NCBI RefSeq assembly: GCF_039543645.1
Contig: NZ_BAABKD010000002.1
Location: forward strand, 1-64,000
Direction: 5' to 3'
Length of the DNA: 64,000 nucleotides
Source: Paenalcaligenes hermetiae
Lineage (GTDB): Bacteria > Pseudomonadota > Gammaproteobacteria > Burkholderiales > Burkholderiaceae_B
This document shows positions 26,995 to 33,770 of this stretch, in pieces (within the stretch, counting starts at the first letter, position 1; each line of letters begins with the position of its first letter). The position numbers and the translations under genes were made by a program. The notes beneath the pieces are model-generated. The model saw only the letters and a program-made list of their open reading frames with translations, searched no databases and had not been told where the DNA came from.

Positions 26995-27001
26995 CCCCCA
27001 T

Positions 27002-27040
27002 AAAAAATCCCGCTTGCCGGTTAGCATAGCGGGATTTTTT
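27002..27040. terminator. Bidirectional terminator between lysS and iscA
   Basis: A 13-bp stem (27002-27014 with 27028-27040) whose outer arms are A6/T6 and inner part TCCCGCT/AGCGGGA. It gives a T-run in both directions and serves convergent lysS (plus) and the isc operon (minus). Confidence 0.9.
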
Positions 27041-27086
27041 TATAGGCTATGCAGCTCATCACTGCGCATAGCTGACAATATAAAAC

Positions 27087-27410
27087 CTATACCATAAACG
27101 ATTCGCCGCAACCACATGCGGCTTTTTCATTCGGATTTTTAAATTTGAATGTGGCGCTTAAGCCTTGGCGCACGAAGTCAATCTCTGTGCCATCCACAAA
27201 AGGCAAACTACGTGGATCCACGAAAACCTTGACGCCATGATCCTCAAAGATGTGATCATTCTCATTTGCTTGATCTACATAATCCACATCATAAGCCATT
27301 CCGGAACAGCCGGTTAAGCGTACACCCAAACGTAGTCCTAACCCCGAACCGCGTTTTTCGATGTGTTTATTGATGTGCTCGGCAGCTTGAGCCGTCAACG
27401 TAATAGACAT
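27087..27410 (-). CDS. iscA: Iron-sulfur cluster carrier IscA
   Basis: A-type Fe-S carrier that delivers clusters to target apoproteins. The protein is 107 residues, the same as E. coli IscA. The three ligand cysteines are present: Cys35 in LTGCSGMAY, and Cys99 and Cys101 in the C-terminal CGCGESF. The family N-terminus MSITLTAQAAEHI is intact. GAGGT lies six bases before ATG 27410. It is last in the operon after the IscU-like gene (10-bp gap). The hscB, hscA and fdx genes that usually follow are absent; the next thing downstream is the terminator facing lysS. Confidence 0.93.
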   Translation of the reverse strand: MSITLTAQAAEHINKHIEKRGSGLGLRLGVRLTGCSGMAYDVDYVDQANENDHIFEDHGVKVFVDPRSLPFVDGTEIDFVRQGLSATFKFKNPNEKAACGCGESFMV

Positions 27411-27420
27411 ATAACACCTC

Positions 27421-27813
27421 TTAATGTGTAAGACTGGCAGATTGCCATGCCATCAAAATCTGTTGGATAGCCTCCTCGGCTAACCATGTACAATGAAGCT
27501 TTACTGGGGGCAATGCTAAATATTCTGCGATCCCTTGCGCCGAATAATCCCCAAGCGCTTGTTGATTTAAACCAATCAGCTGTTCACATAAAACATCTGC
27601 TGTTGCTATGCATGCACCACAACCGTACATTTTAAAGCGTGCGGCATCAATACAATGTGTCTGTTCATCAACCAACACAGACAGCTGAAGTACAGCCCCT
27701 TGGTCTAACGACCCAACCTGAGCCTGCAAATACCGATGCTGAGCTTGGGGTGCTAATTCACCTTGGAACGTTGGCTGCATAAAGCGAGCCATAACACGAT
27801 TTGAATAAGCCAT
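27421..27813 (-). CDS. iscU: IscU-like scaffold protein lacking two canonical ligand residues
   Basis: A 130-residue protein in the position of iscU. It has an IscU-type N-terminus (MAYSNRVMARF), FKMYGCGACIA matching the Cys63 region (here Cys65), and LPPVKLHCTWLAEEAI matching the LPPVK chaperone motif with His105/Cys106 (here His107/Cys108). The segment corresponding to VGAPACGDVMKL reads VGSLDQGAVLQL, so the ligand Cys37 is Gln38 and Asp39 is Ala40. Both are needed for cluster assembly on known IscU. Extra cysteines occur at 54, 68 and 76. The frame is clean, with AAGGA seven bases before ATG 27813, so it is a real gene. It may be a divergent scaffold, a carrier, or an IscS-binding regulator. 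Confidence 0.85.
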   Translation of the reverse strand: MAYSNRVMARFMQPTFQGELAPQAQHRYLQAQVGSLDQGAVLQLSVLVDEQTHCIDAARFKMYGCGACIATADVLCEQLIGLNQQALGDYSAQGIAEYLALPPVKLHCTWLAEEAIQQILMAWQSASLTH

Positions 27814-27822
27814 CCGCTGTCC

Positions 27823-29019
27823 TTATGCCATCATGGTTGCCGAAGCATCGGGCTGCCATACGGGTGAGAGCGCACGTAAGCGCCGCACTTGAGTGATGAT
27901 TTCCGTTAACGCCGCTTGCACCTGCTCTTCGGTCGTCTGTCTACCTAAGCTAATACGTAACGCACTATGTGCCAACTGTGGGTCGCGGCCAATAGCTTGC
28001 AGCACATATGATGGCTCTAAACTAGCCGAATTACATGCTGAACCGCTGGATAAAGCTAACCCCTGTAAAGCCATCATCAAGGCCTCGCCCTCGATACCCG
28101 CAAAACTAATATTTAGGTTATGTGGTACCCGTTTGGTCACGGAGCCATTTAAATAAATCTGCGGTAAGGCCTCCTGCAACCCCTGCCAAAGCTGCTGTTG
28201 CAAACGCTGGATACGCGCATATTCTTGCGGCTGTTCTTGGAGCATTAGCTCAAAAGCATAACCCATGGCGACAATTTGGTGTGTGGCCAAGGTCCCAGAG
28301 CGGAAACCCCTTTCGTGCCCCCCACCGTGGATTTGCGCCACTAACCGCACGCGCGGTTTACGTCGCACATACAAAGCACCGATTCCTTTTGGAGCGTAAA
28401 TTTTATGCCCTGAGAAAGACATAAGGTCCACCTGCAGCGTATCGACAGCTACGTTCACTTTGCCTACCGCCTGTGCCGCATCTACATGAAACAACACATC
28501 TAGCTCGGCACAAAGCTGCCCAATGGCCTCAATGTCTTGTGTCACACCAATTTCATTATTCACCGCCATCACAGATACTAAGATCGTATCAGGACGGATG
28601 GCTGCACGCAGCTGCTCTAAGGTAATTAACCCCTCTGGATCAACGGCTAAATATGTGACCTCAAAGCCCTGCGTTTCCAAATAAGCACACGTGTCCAAGA
28701 CCGCTTTATGCTCGGTATTAACAGTAATGATGTGCTTGCCTTTATCTGCATACGCTAAAGCCGCCCCTTTAATGGCCAGATTATTGGATTCAGTGGCTCC
28801 CGAAGTCCAAACGATCTCGCGTGGGTGCGCGCCAATGCCTTGCGCAATTTGTGCGCGAGCTTTTTCTACAGCTTCTTCCGCATCCCAACCATAGGCATGA
28901 CTCGAAGATGCTGCATTGCCATAATGCGTCGTTAGCCACGGCATCATGCGCTCTAGTACTCGCGCATCGATCGGCGTGGTGGCCGCGTAATCAAGATAAA
29001 TAGGGTATGAGGCCGACAA
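27823..29019 (-). CDS. iscS: Cysteine desulfurase IscS
   Basis: PLP enzyme that takes sulfur from cysteine for Fe-S clusters and tRNA thiolation. The protein is 398 residues (E. coli 404). The PLP lysine is Lys206 in SFSGHKIYAPKG, His104 is in NTEHKAVLD, and the mobile-loop persulfide cysteine is Cys329 in SSGSACNSASLEPSYVL, so it is a complete group I enzyme. The start is a TTG at 29019 with AGAGGAG eight bases upstream; no ATG exists near the conserved N-terminus SASYPIYLDYAATTP. The C-terminus, which normally docks IscU, ends in a non-canonical PVWQPDASATMMA. Confidence 0.95.
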   Translation of the reverse strand: MSASYPIYLDYAATTPIDARVLERMMPWLTTHYGNAASSSHAYGWDAEEAVEKARAQIAQGIGAHPREIVWTSGATESNNLAIKGAALAYADKGKHIITVNTEHKAVLDTCAYLETQGFEVTYLAVDPEGLITLEQLRAAIRPDTILVSVMAVNNEIGVTQDIEAIGQLCAELDVLFHVDAAQAVGKVNVAVDTLQVDLMSFSGHKIYAPKGIGALYVRRKPRVRLVAQIHGGGHERGFRSGTLATHQIVAMGYAFELMLQEQPQEYARIQRLQQQLWQGLQEALPQIYLNGSVTKRVPHNLNISFAGIEGEALMMALQGLALSSGSACNSASLEPSYVLQAIGRDPQLAHSALRISLGRQTTEEQVQAALTEIITQVRRLRALSPVWQPDASATMMA

Positions 29020-29034
29020 AATAAACTCCTCTGT

Positions 29035-29538
29035 TTAGCAAGTGGCTTGCTGAGTGCGAATAGGAGCCGATACGCTTTGGGTTTTTTGCTGTTGGCGTAC
29101 AGAAGCCTCGAGCTGGCGCATCCGCTGTTGATCCACTAAATCCTGCAGCGAAACCGAGTCTAAATAATCCACCATTTTACGGCTTAATGTCGCCCAGAGC
29201 TCATGCGTCATACATTGAATACGATTTCCTTGCTCATCGACCTCGCAATCGCCCTTGCCGCCACATTTCGTTGCGTCCAAAGGCTCATCCACAGCAAAAA
29301 TAATATCCGCCACGGTAATATGACGCGCCAAGCGAGCCAAGCTATATCCCCCCCCGGGACCCCGAGTGCTTTCCACCAGCTCATGACGACGCAAACGGCC
29401 AAACAACTGCTCTAAATACGACAAGGAAATGCTCTGGCGTTCACTGATCTTTGCCAAGGTAACCGGACCGCTTTGTTGGCGCAAGGCCAGATCAATCATT
29501 GCTGTTACAGCAAAACGTCCTTTTGTGGTTAAACGCAT
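29035..29538 (-). CDS. iscR: Fe-S cluster regulator IscR
   Basis: Rrf2-family repressor and activator that senses Fe-S status. The protein is 167 residues. The winged helix is at the N-terminus (MRLTTKGRFAVTAMIDLAL, recognition helix SLSYLEQLFGRLR, wing ESTRGPGGGYSLAR). Cluster ligands are Cys92, Cys98, Cys109 and His112. In E. coli they are at 92, 98, 104 and 107, so here there is a five-residue insertion between the second and third cysteines. AAGGA precedes ATG 29538. It is first in the iscRSUA operon, with its own target site over the promoter (29583-29607). Confidence 0.95.
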   Translation of the reverse strand: MRLTTKGRFAVTAMIDLALRQQSGPVTLAKISERQSISLSYLEQLFGRLRRHELVESTRGPGGGYSLARLARHITVADIIFAVDEPLDATKCGGKGDCEVDEQGNRIQCMTHELWATLSRKMVDYLDSVSLQDLVDQQRMRQLEASVRQQQKTQSVSAPIRTQQATC

Positions 29539-29582
29539 AATGATGTCCTTGAAATAGTTGGTAAATGGCCAATAGCCCAGCT

Positions 29583-29607
29583 ATACCCGACCAATTTAGT
29601 CTAGTAT
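29583..29607 (-). promoter_or_regulatory. IscR type-1 binding site
   Basis: A 25-bp imperfect palindrome on the minus strand with half-sites ATACTAGACT and GGTCGGGTAT, fitting the type-1 IscR motif (ATA...GACT...GGTC...TAT). It overlaps the -10 box of the iscR promoter, so [2Fe-2S]-IscR should repress its own operon. Confidence 0.88.
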
Positions 29608-29631
29608 AACAAATACCCACTTATTCTGTAA
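29603..29631 (-). promoter_or_regulatory. Promoter of the iscRSUA operon
   Basis: Minus-strand extended -10 TGTTATACT (core 29603-29608), 17-bp spacer, and a poor -35 TTACAG (29626-29631). A strong extended -10 with a weak -35 overlapped by the IscR site is the expected layout for an IscR-repressed promoter. Confidence 0.6.
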
Positions 29632-29672
29632 GGGATTGCGAGGGATTAGTCTGATTTACACAAAAAAAGTTC

Positions 29673-31700
29673 CTAGGACAATAAGGCTTGCTCCTTGAGC
29701 TGTCGTAACTGATCACGAACATGTGCTGCTGCCTCAAACTCTAAGTTCTTAGCATGATCCAGCATTTTTTTCTCTAATCGCTTCAGCTCGCGCGCTAGGG
29801 TTTTTTCGTCCTTGATCGCATCCAAGGAAAGCTGTGACAAGGCCTCGAGCTCAACCTGATGAGGTGCAATTACCCCGTCAATCATATCTCGCACAGCCTT
29901 GCTCACACCTCGGGCAGTAATCCCGTGCTCTTCGTTAAAACGTAGTTGCTTTTCTCGACGTCGCTCGGTTTCATCCATGGCTTTACGCATAGAATCCGTG
30001 ATGCGATCCGCATATAAAATCGCATGACCATGCAAGTGACGTGCAGCGCGACCAATAGTTTGAATTAAGCTTCGCTCAGAACGCAAAAAACCCTCTTTGT
30101 CAGCGTCTAAAATCGCAACCAATGAGACCTCGGGGATATCCAGTCCCTCGCGTAGCAGGTTAATCCCAACCAAGACATCAAACACTCCCAAACGCAAATC
30201 ACGAATGATCTCAACGCGCTCTACGGTGTCAATATCTGAATGTAAATAACGAACCTTGACCCCATGCTCAGCTAAAAAAGCACTTAAATCCTCTGCCATT
30301 TGCTTCGTAAGCGTGGTGATTAACACCCGCTCTTGGCGCGCTACACGCAACGTGATTTCGCCAAACACATCATCGACCTGCGTGGTAGCAGGTCGCACTT
30401 CGACCACAGGATCGACCAAACCGGTCGGTCGCACTACTTGCTCTACTACCTGATCCGCATGGGCTTGCTCATAAGCCGCTGGCGTCGCCGACACAAAAAC
30501 GGTTTGTGGCATACGCTGCTCAAACTCATCCATTTTCAATGGACGGTTATCTAACGCCGACGGCAATCTAAAACCAAACTGCACCAGGGTTTCTTTACGT
30601 GAACGATCCCCTTTGTACATGCCACCAATTTGCCCTATCGTCACGTGACTTTCATCAATGAACATAATGGCATTTTTAGGTAAATAATCAATTAAGGTCG
30701 GTGGCGGATCACCTGCTTTCGCTCCAGATAAATGACGTGAGTAGTTTTCGATCCCTTTACAAAACCCCAATTCGTACATCATTTCTAGATCAAAACGCGT
30801 ACGCTGCTCTAAACGCTGTGCTTCAACTAACATACCCTGCGCGGTTAACTCTGCCAACCGTTCTTTTAATTCGAGCTTTATAGTCTCTATGGCGCGCAAA
30901 ACAGTATCTCGCGGTGTCACAAAATGCGAACCGGGATAAACGGTAAAGCGTGGCAGCTCTTGCTGGACTTTTCCTGTTAAAGGATCAAATAAAGCTAATG
31001 TTTCAATTTCATCATCAAAAAGGGTTACGCGTAGCGCTTGCTCCGCGTTTTCAGCTGGGAAAATATCAATTACCTCGCCTCGAGCTCGGAACATCCCCCG
31101 CTCGAACTCGGTATCATTGCGTTCATACTGCATAGCAACTAAGCGTGCTAATAGCTCTTGGCGACCTATTTCATCGCCCACACGCAATGTCAGCACCATC
31201 GCATGATAATCTGCCGGATTTCCTATACCATAAATACAAGAAACCGAACCAACAATAATGGTGTCTGGACGCTCTAATAAGCTTTTAGTCGCAGATAAGC
31301 GCATTTGCTCAATATGCTCATTGATGGAAGAGTCTTTTTCTATGAATAAATCCCGTGATGGCACATATGCCTCGGGCTGATAATAATCATAATAGGAAAC
31401 AAAATACTCCACCGCATTCTTAGGAAAAAACTCTCGCATTTCAGCATAGAGCTGTGCTGCTAAGGTTTTATTAGGAGCTAAAACAATAGCAGGTCGCCCA
31501 CTACGAGCAATCACATTCGCCATCGTGTACGTTTTTCCTGATCCCGTCACCCCTAATAAGGTCTGATACATTAAGCCATCGTCCAACCCCTCGGTCAGCT
31601 GCGCAATCGCTGTAGGCTGGTCGCCAGCCGGCGGATAAGGCTGAAATAATTGAAAAGGACTATTCGGATATTGTACGAATTGCGGCGTAAAGGTTTGCAT
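29673..31700 (-). CDS. uvrB: Excinuclease ABC subunit B
   Basis: Damage-verifying helicase-like subunit of nucleotide excision repair. The protein is 675 residues (E. coli 673). Walker A is in LLGVTGSGKTYTMANV, the beta-hairpin region contains YYDYYQPEAYVPSRD, the DEAD-like box is FIDESHVT, helicase motif VI is QTIGRAARH, and the C-terminal UVR domain (LEKKMLDHAKNLEFEAAAHVRDQL) binds UvrA and UvrC. Start ATG 31700. It is divergent from the aminotransferase gene across 73 bp. No LexA box is visible in that gap, unlike E. coli uvrB. Confidence 0.97.
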   Translation of the reverse strand: MQTFTPQFVQYPNSPFQLFQPYPPAGDQPTAIAQLTEGLDDGLMYQTLLGVTGSGKTYTMANVIARSGRPAIVLAPNKTLAAQLYAEMREFFPKNAVEYFVSYYDYYQPEAYVPSRDLFIEKDSSINEHIEQMRLSATKSLLERPDTIIVGSVSCIYGIGNPADYHAMVLTLRVGDEIGRQELLARLVAMQYERNDTEFERGMFRARGEVIDIFPAENAEQALRVTLFDDEIETLALFDPLTGKVQQELPRFTVYPGSHFVTPRDTVLRAIETIKLELKERLAELTAQGMLVEAQRLEQRTRFDLEMMYELGFCKGIENYSRHLSGAKAGDPPPTLIDYLPKNAIMFIDESHVTIGQIGGMYKGDRSRKETLVQFGFRLPSALDNRPLKMDEFEQRMPQTVFVSATPAAYEQAHADQVVEQVVRPTGLVDPVVEVRPATTQVDDVFGEITLRVARQERVLITTLTKQMAEDLSAFLAEHGVKVRYLHSDIDTVERVEIIRDLRLGVFDVLVGINLLREGLDIPEVSLVAILDADKEGFLRSERSLIQTIGRAARHLHGHAILYADRITDSMRKAMDETERRREKQLRFNEEHGITARGVSKAVRDMIDGVIAPHQVELEALSQLSLDAIKDEKTLARELKRLEKKMLDHAKNLEFEAAAHVRDQLRQLKEQALLS

Positions 31701-31773
31701 ACTGACCCCACATTGATAGATACTGCTATTATCCCATTATTTTTCATTCATTCGCACCCATTGCATTTTTGTT

Positions 31774-32976
31774 ATGACTTCCCTCTTTGACAGCGTGCCC
31801 CAAGCTCCACGCGATCCTATTCTTGGGTTAAACGAACAATTCAACACAGACCCTCGCCCGCATAAGGTTAATCTTGGGGTTGGCGTGTACTATGACGCCC
31901 AAGGACGTATGCCCTTATTACCCGTAGTCGCTCAGGTCGAACAAGACCTTGCCGACCAATCTGCAGCACGAGGCTATCTTCCCATCGACGGGATTCATAA
32001 CTACAACCTAGGCGCACAACAGCTGCTTTTGGGCAGTACATCGAGCCCCCTCACAGAACAGCGTGCTGTAACGGTACAAAGTCTAGGAGGCACCGGCGCT
32101 CTGAAGCTTGGTGCCGATTTTCTACAAAGCCTCTGCCCGAACGCTACCGTAGCTATTAGCAACCCCAGCTGGGAAAACCATCGGGCCCTATTTGAAAAAG
32201 CTGGCTTTACAGTCGTTGAGTACCCCTATTACGATGCCAATACTCGGGGTTTAGATTTTGAAGCCATGTGCTCTTTTTTAGAGCAACTACCCGACCAAAG
32301 CATTGTGGTCTTGCATGCCTGCTGTCATAACCCCACAGGCATTGACCCCACTGCTGAGCAATGGCAAGTGCTCGCCGAACTATTAGTTGCCAAGCAGCAT
32401 ATTCCTTTTATGGATATTGCTTATCAGGGCTTTGGCACCGGTCTAGCCGAGGACGCAGCCGCCGTACGTTTGCTCGCCGAACAAGGCATCCCCATGTTAG
32501 TAAGCTCCTCGTTTTCCAAATCATTTGCTTTATATGGTGAACGTGTCGGTGCATTAACTGTTATCACCACAGACGCCGCACAAAGCCCACGCGTATTAAG
32601 CCAGCTTAAGCGCCTAGCACGCACGAACTACTCAAATCCTCCTACTCACGGTGCTAAAATCGTCAGCACCGTTTTTGGGCAGCCTGAACGCTTCCAGCAA
32701 TGGACACAAGAACTACAACACATGCGAGAGCGTATTCAGTCCATGCGCCAGCAGCTTGTTGTTAAACTCAAAGAACATGGCGTTGTACAAAATATGGACT
32801 TTATTTTGCAGCAAAAAGGCATGTTCTCTTATTCCGGGCTTAGCCAAGAGCAAGTCCACACCTTACGCGACGAGGACGCGATCTATATTTTAGACACCGG
32901 CCGTATTTGTGTAGCGGCGCTCAATGCACATAATATAGACACTGTCGCCGCAGCTATTGCACGAGTTTTACGTTAA
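31774..32976 (+). CDS. tyrB: Aromatic-amino-acid/aspartate aminotransferase
   Basis: PLP fold-type I aminotransferase of the AspC/TyrB subfamily, 400 residues. The N-terminus MTSLFDSVPQAPRDPILGLNEQF is family-typical. The PLP lysine lies in SSSFSKSFALYGERVG, with HNPTGIDPT upstream and the substrate arginine in LDTGRICVAALN near the C-terminus. It transfers amino groups between aspartate or aromatic amino acids and 2-oxoglutarate. AspC and TyrB cannot be separated with certainty from sequence, so the symbol is provisional. It is a single gene ending in a strong terminator. Confidence 0.88.
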   Translation: MTSLFDSVPQAPRDPILGLNEQFNTDPRPHKVNLGVGVYYDAQGRMPLLPVVAQVEQDLADQSAARGYLPIDGIHNYNLGAQQLLLGSTSSPLTEQRAVTVQSLGGTGALKLGADFLQSLCPNATVAISNPSWENHRALFEKAGFTVVEYPYYDANTRGLDFEAMCSFLEQLPDQSIVVLHACCHNPTGIDPTAEQWQVLAELLVAKQHIPFMDIAYQGFGTGLAEDAAAVRLLAEQGIPMLVSSSFSKSFALYGERVGALTVITTDAAQSPRVLSQLKRLARTNYSNPPTHGAKIVSTVFGQPERFQQWTQELQHMRERIQSMRQQLVVKLKEHGVVQNMDFILQQKGMFSYSGLSQEQVHTLRDEDAIYILDTGRICVAALNAHNIDTVAAAIARVLR

Positions 32977-32989
32977 GTATAGAAAAATC

Positions 32990-33009
32990 GCCGGCTACGC
33001 CGGCTTTTT
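32990..33009 (+). terminator. Intrinsic terminator of the aminotransferase gene
   Basis: Stem GCCGGC-TAC-GCCGGC (32990-33004) followed by five T (33005-33009), 13 bp after the stop codon. Confidence 0.9.
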
Positions 33010-33040
33010 CTTGCTTTTTCTAAGTATTTAGTTAACAATT

Positions 33041-33062
33041 AAACTGTATAAAATATCAGTTT
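33041..33062 (+). promoter_or_regulatory. LexA (SOS) box of lexA
   Basis: CTG at 33044-33046, ten AT-only bases, CAG at 33057-33059, flanked by AAA and TTT so that the outer arms AAACTG and CAGTTT are perfectly symmetric. It matches the CTG-N10-CAG proteobacterial SOS box and lies 15 bp before the lexA GTG over a TATAAAAT stretch, implying autorepression. Confidence 0.9.
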
Positions 33063-33074
33063 AATGGTCACGCT

Positions 33075-33695
33075 GTGAAACTAACCGCTCGTCAACAACA
33101 GATCTTCAATCTTATTCGCTCTGAAATCCAACGCACAGGGTTTCCGCCAACGCGTGCCGAAATCGCCCAAACCTTTGGCTTTAAATCCGTCAATGCCGCA
33201 GAGGACCACCTTAAAGCCTTGGCCCGCAAGGGTGCGATTGAGCTGATCTCAGGCACCTCTCGCGGTATTCGTCTCTTAATTGATCCGCCCGTCTCGCCTT
33301 CCAGCTCCTCTATTTTGCCTATTATTGGGCGTGTGGCAGCCGGCAACCCTATTCTTGCCGCCGAGCACATCGAGCGCGAAATCGGTGTAGAGCCTGCTCT
33401 CTTTAGCCAAGCCCCAGACTATTTATTACGCGTGCGTGGTTTAAGCATGCGCGATGCCGGCATTTTAGATGGCGATTTACTCGCCGTTAAAAAAGCCACT
33501 GACGCCCGTAATGGTCAAATTGTAGTAGCACGCCTAGGCGACGAAGTCACTGTCAAACGTTTACAGCGCACAGCTAACGGCTTAAATTTACTTCCTGAAA
33601 ACCCCGACTACGAGCCCATTATTGTTCGAGCCTCTGATGATTTTTCCCTCGAGGGCATCGCAGTTGGTCTCATCCGCGACCAAAGCTTTAACTAA
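33075..33695 (+). CDS. lexA: SOS repressor LexA
   Basis: Self-cleaving repressor of the SOS regulon. The protein is 206 residues (E. coli 202). The winged helix-turn-helix is in residues 1-70 (PPTRAEIAQTFGFKSVNAAEDHL), the cleavage site is Ala89-Gly90 in GRVAAGNPIL, and the catalytic dyad is Ser124 (RGLSMRDAGI) and Lys161 (DEVTVKRL). The start is GTG 33075; the following KLTARQQQIFNLIRSEI is the standard N-terminus. The SOS box sits immediately upstream. It is monocistronic and shares a terminator with lon. Confidence 0.97.
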   Translation: MKLTARQQQIFNLIRSEIQRTGFPPTRAEIAQTFGFKSVNAAEDHLKALARKGAIELISGTSRGIRLLIDPPVSPSSSSILPIIGRVAAGNPILAAEHIEREIGVEPALFSQAPDYLLRVRGLSMRDAGILDGDLLAVKKATDARNGQIVVARLGDEVTVKRLQRTANGLNLLPENPDYEPIIVRASDDFSLEGIAVGLIRDQSFN

Positions 33696-33712
33696 ATAAC
33701 CAAATAAAAAAA

Positions 33713-33743
33713 ACCCTCATGCTACAACATAGAGCATGAGGGT
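33713..33743. terminator. Bidirectional terminator between lexA and lon
   Basis: An 11-bp stem (ACCCTCATGCT with AGCATGAGGGT) and 9-nt loop. On the minus strand it is followed by eight or more T, a strong lon terminator. On the plus strand the tail CTTTT serves lexA less strongly. Confidence 0.88.
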
Positions 33744-33770
33744 CTTTTACGCCTTAAGACTATACAAAGC

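Noticed and set aside
27685..27725. Loss of IscU ligands through a local frameshift
   Set aside because: The frame is continuous on both sides and the flanking VG and VLQLSVLV residues align without indels, so the changes are substitutions.
29348..29355. C8 run in iscR as a frameshift contingency locus
   Set aside because: It encodes the conserved Gly-rich wing (GPGGGY) and the frame is intact; the run follows from codon choice.
31701..31773. LexA box before uvrB
   Set aside because: No CTG-N10-CAG pair on either strand in the gap.
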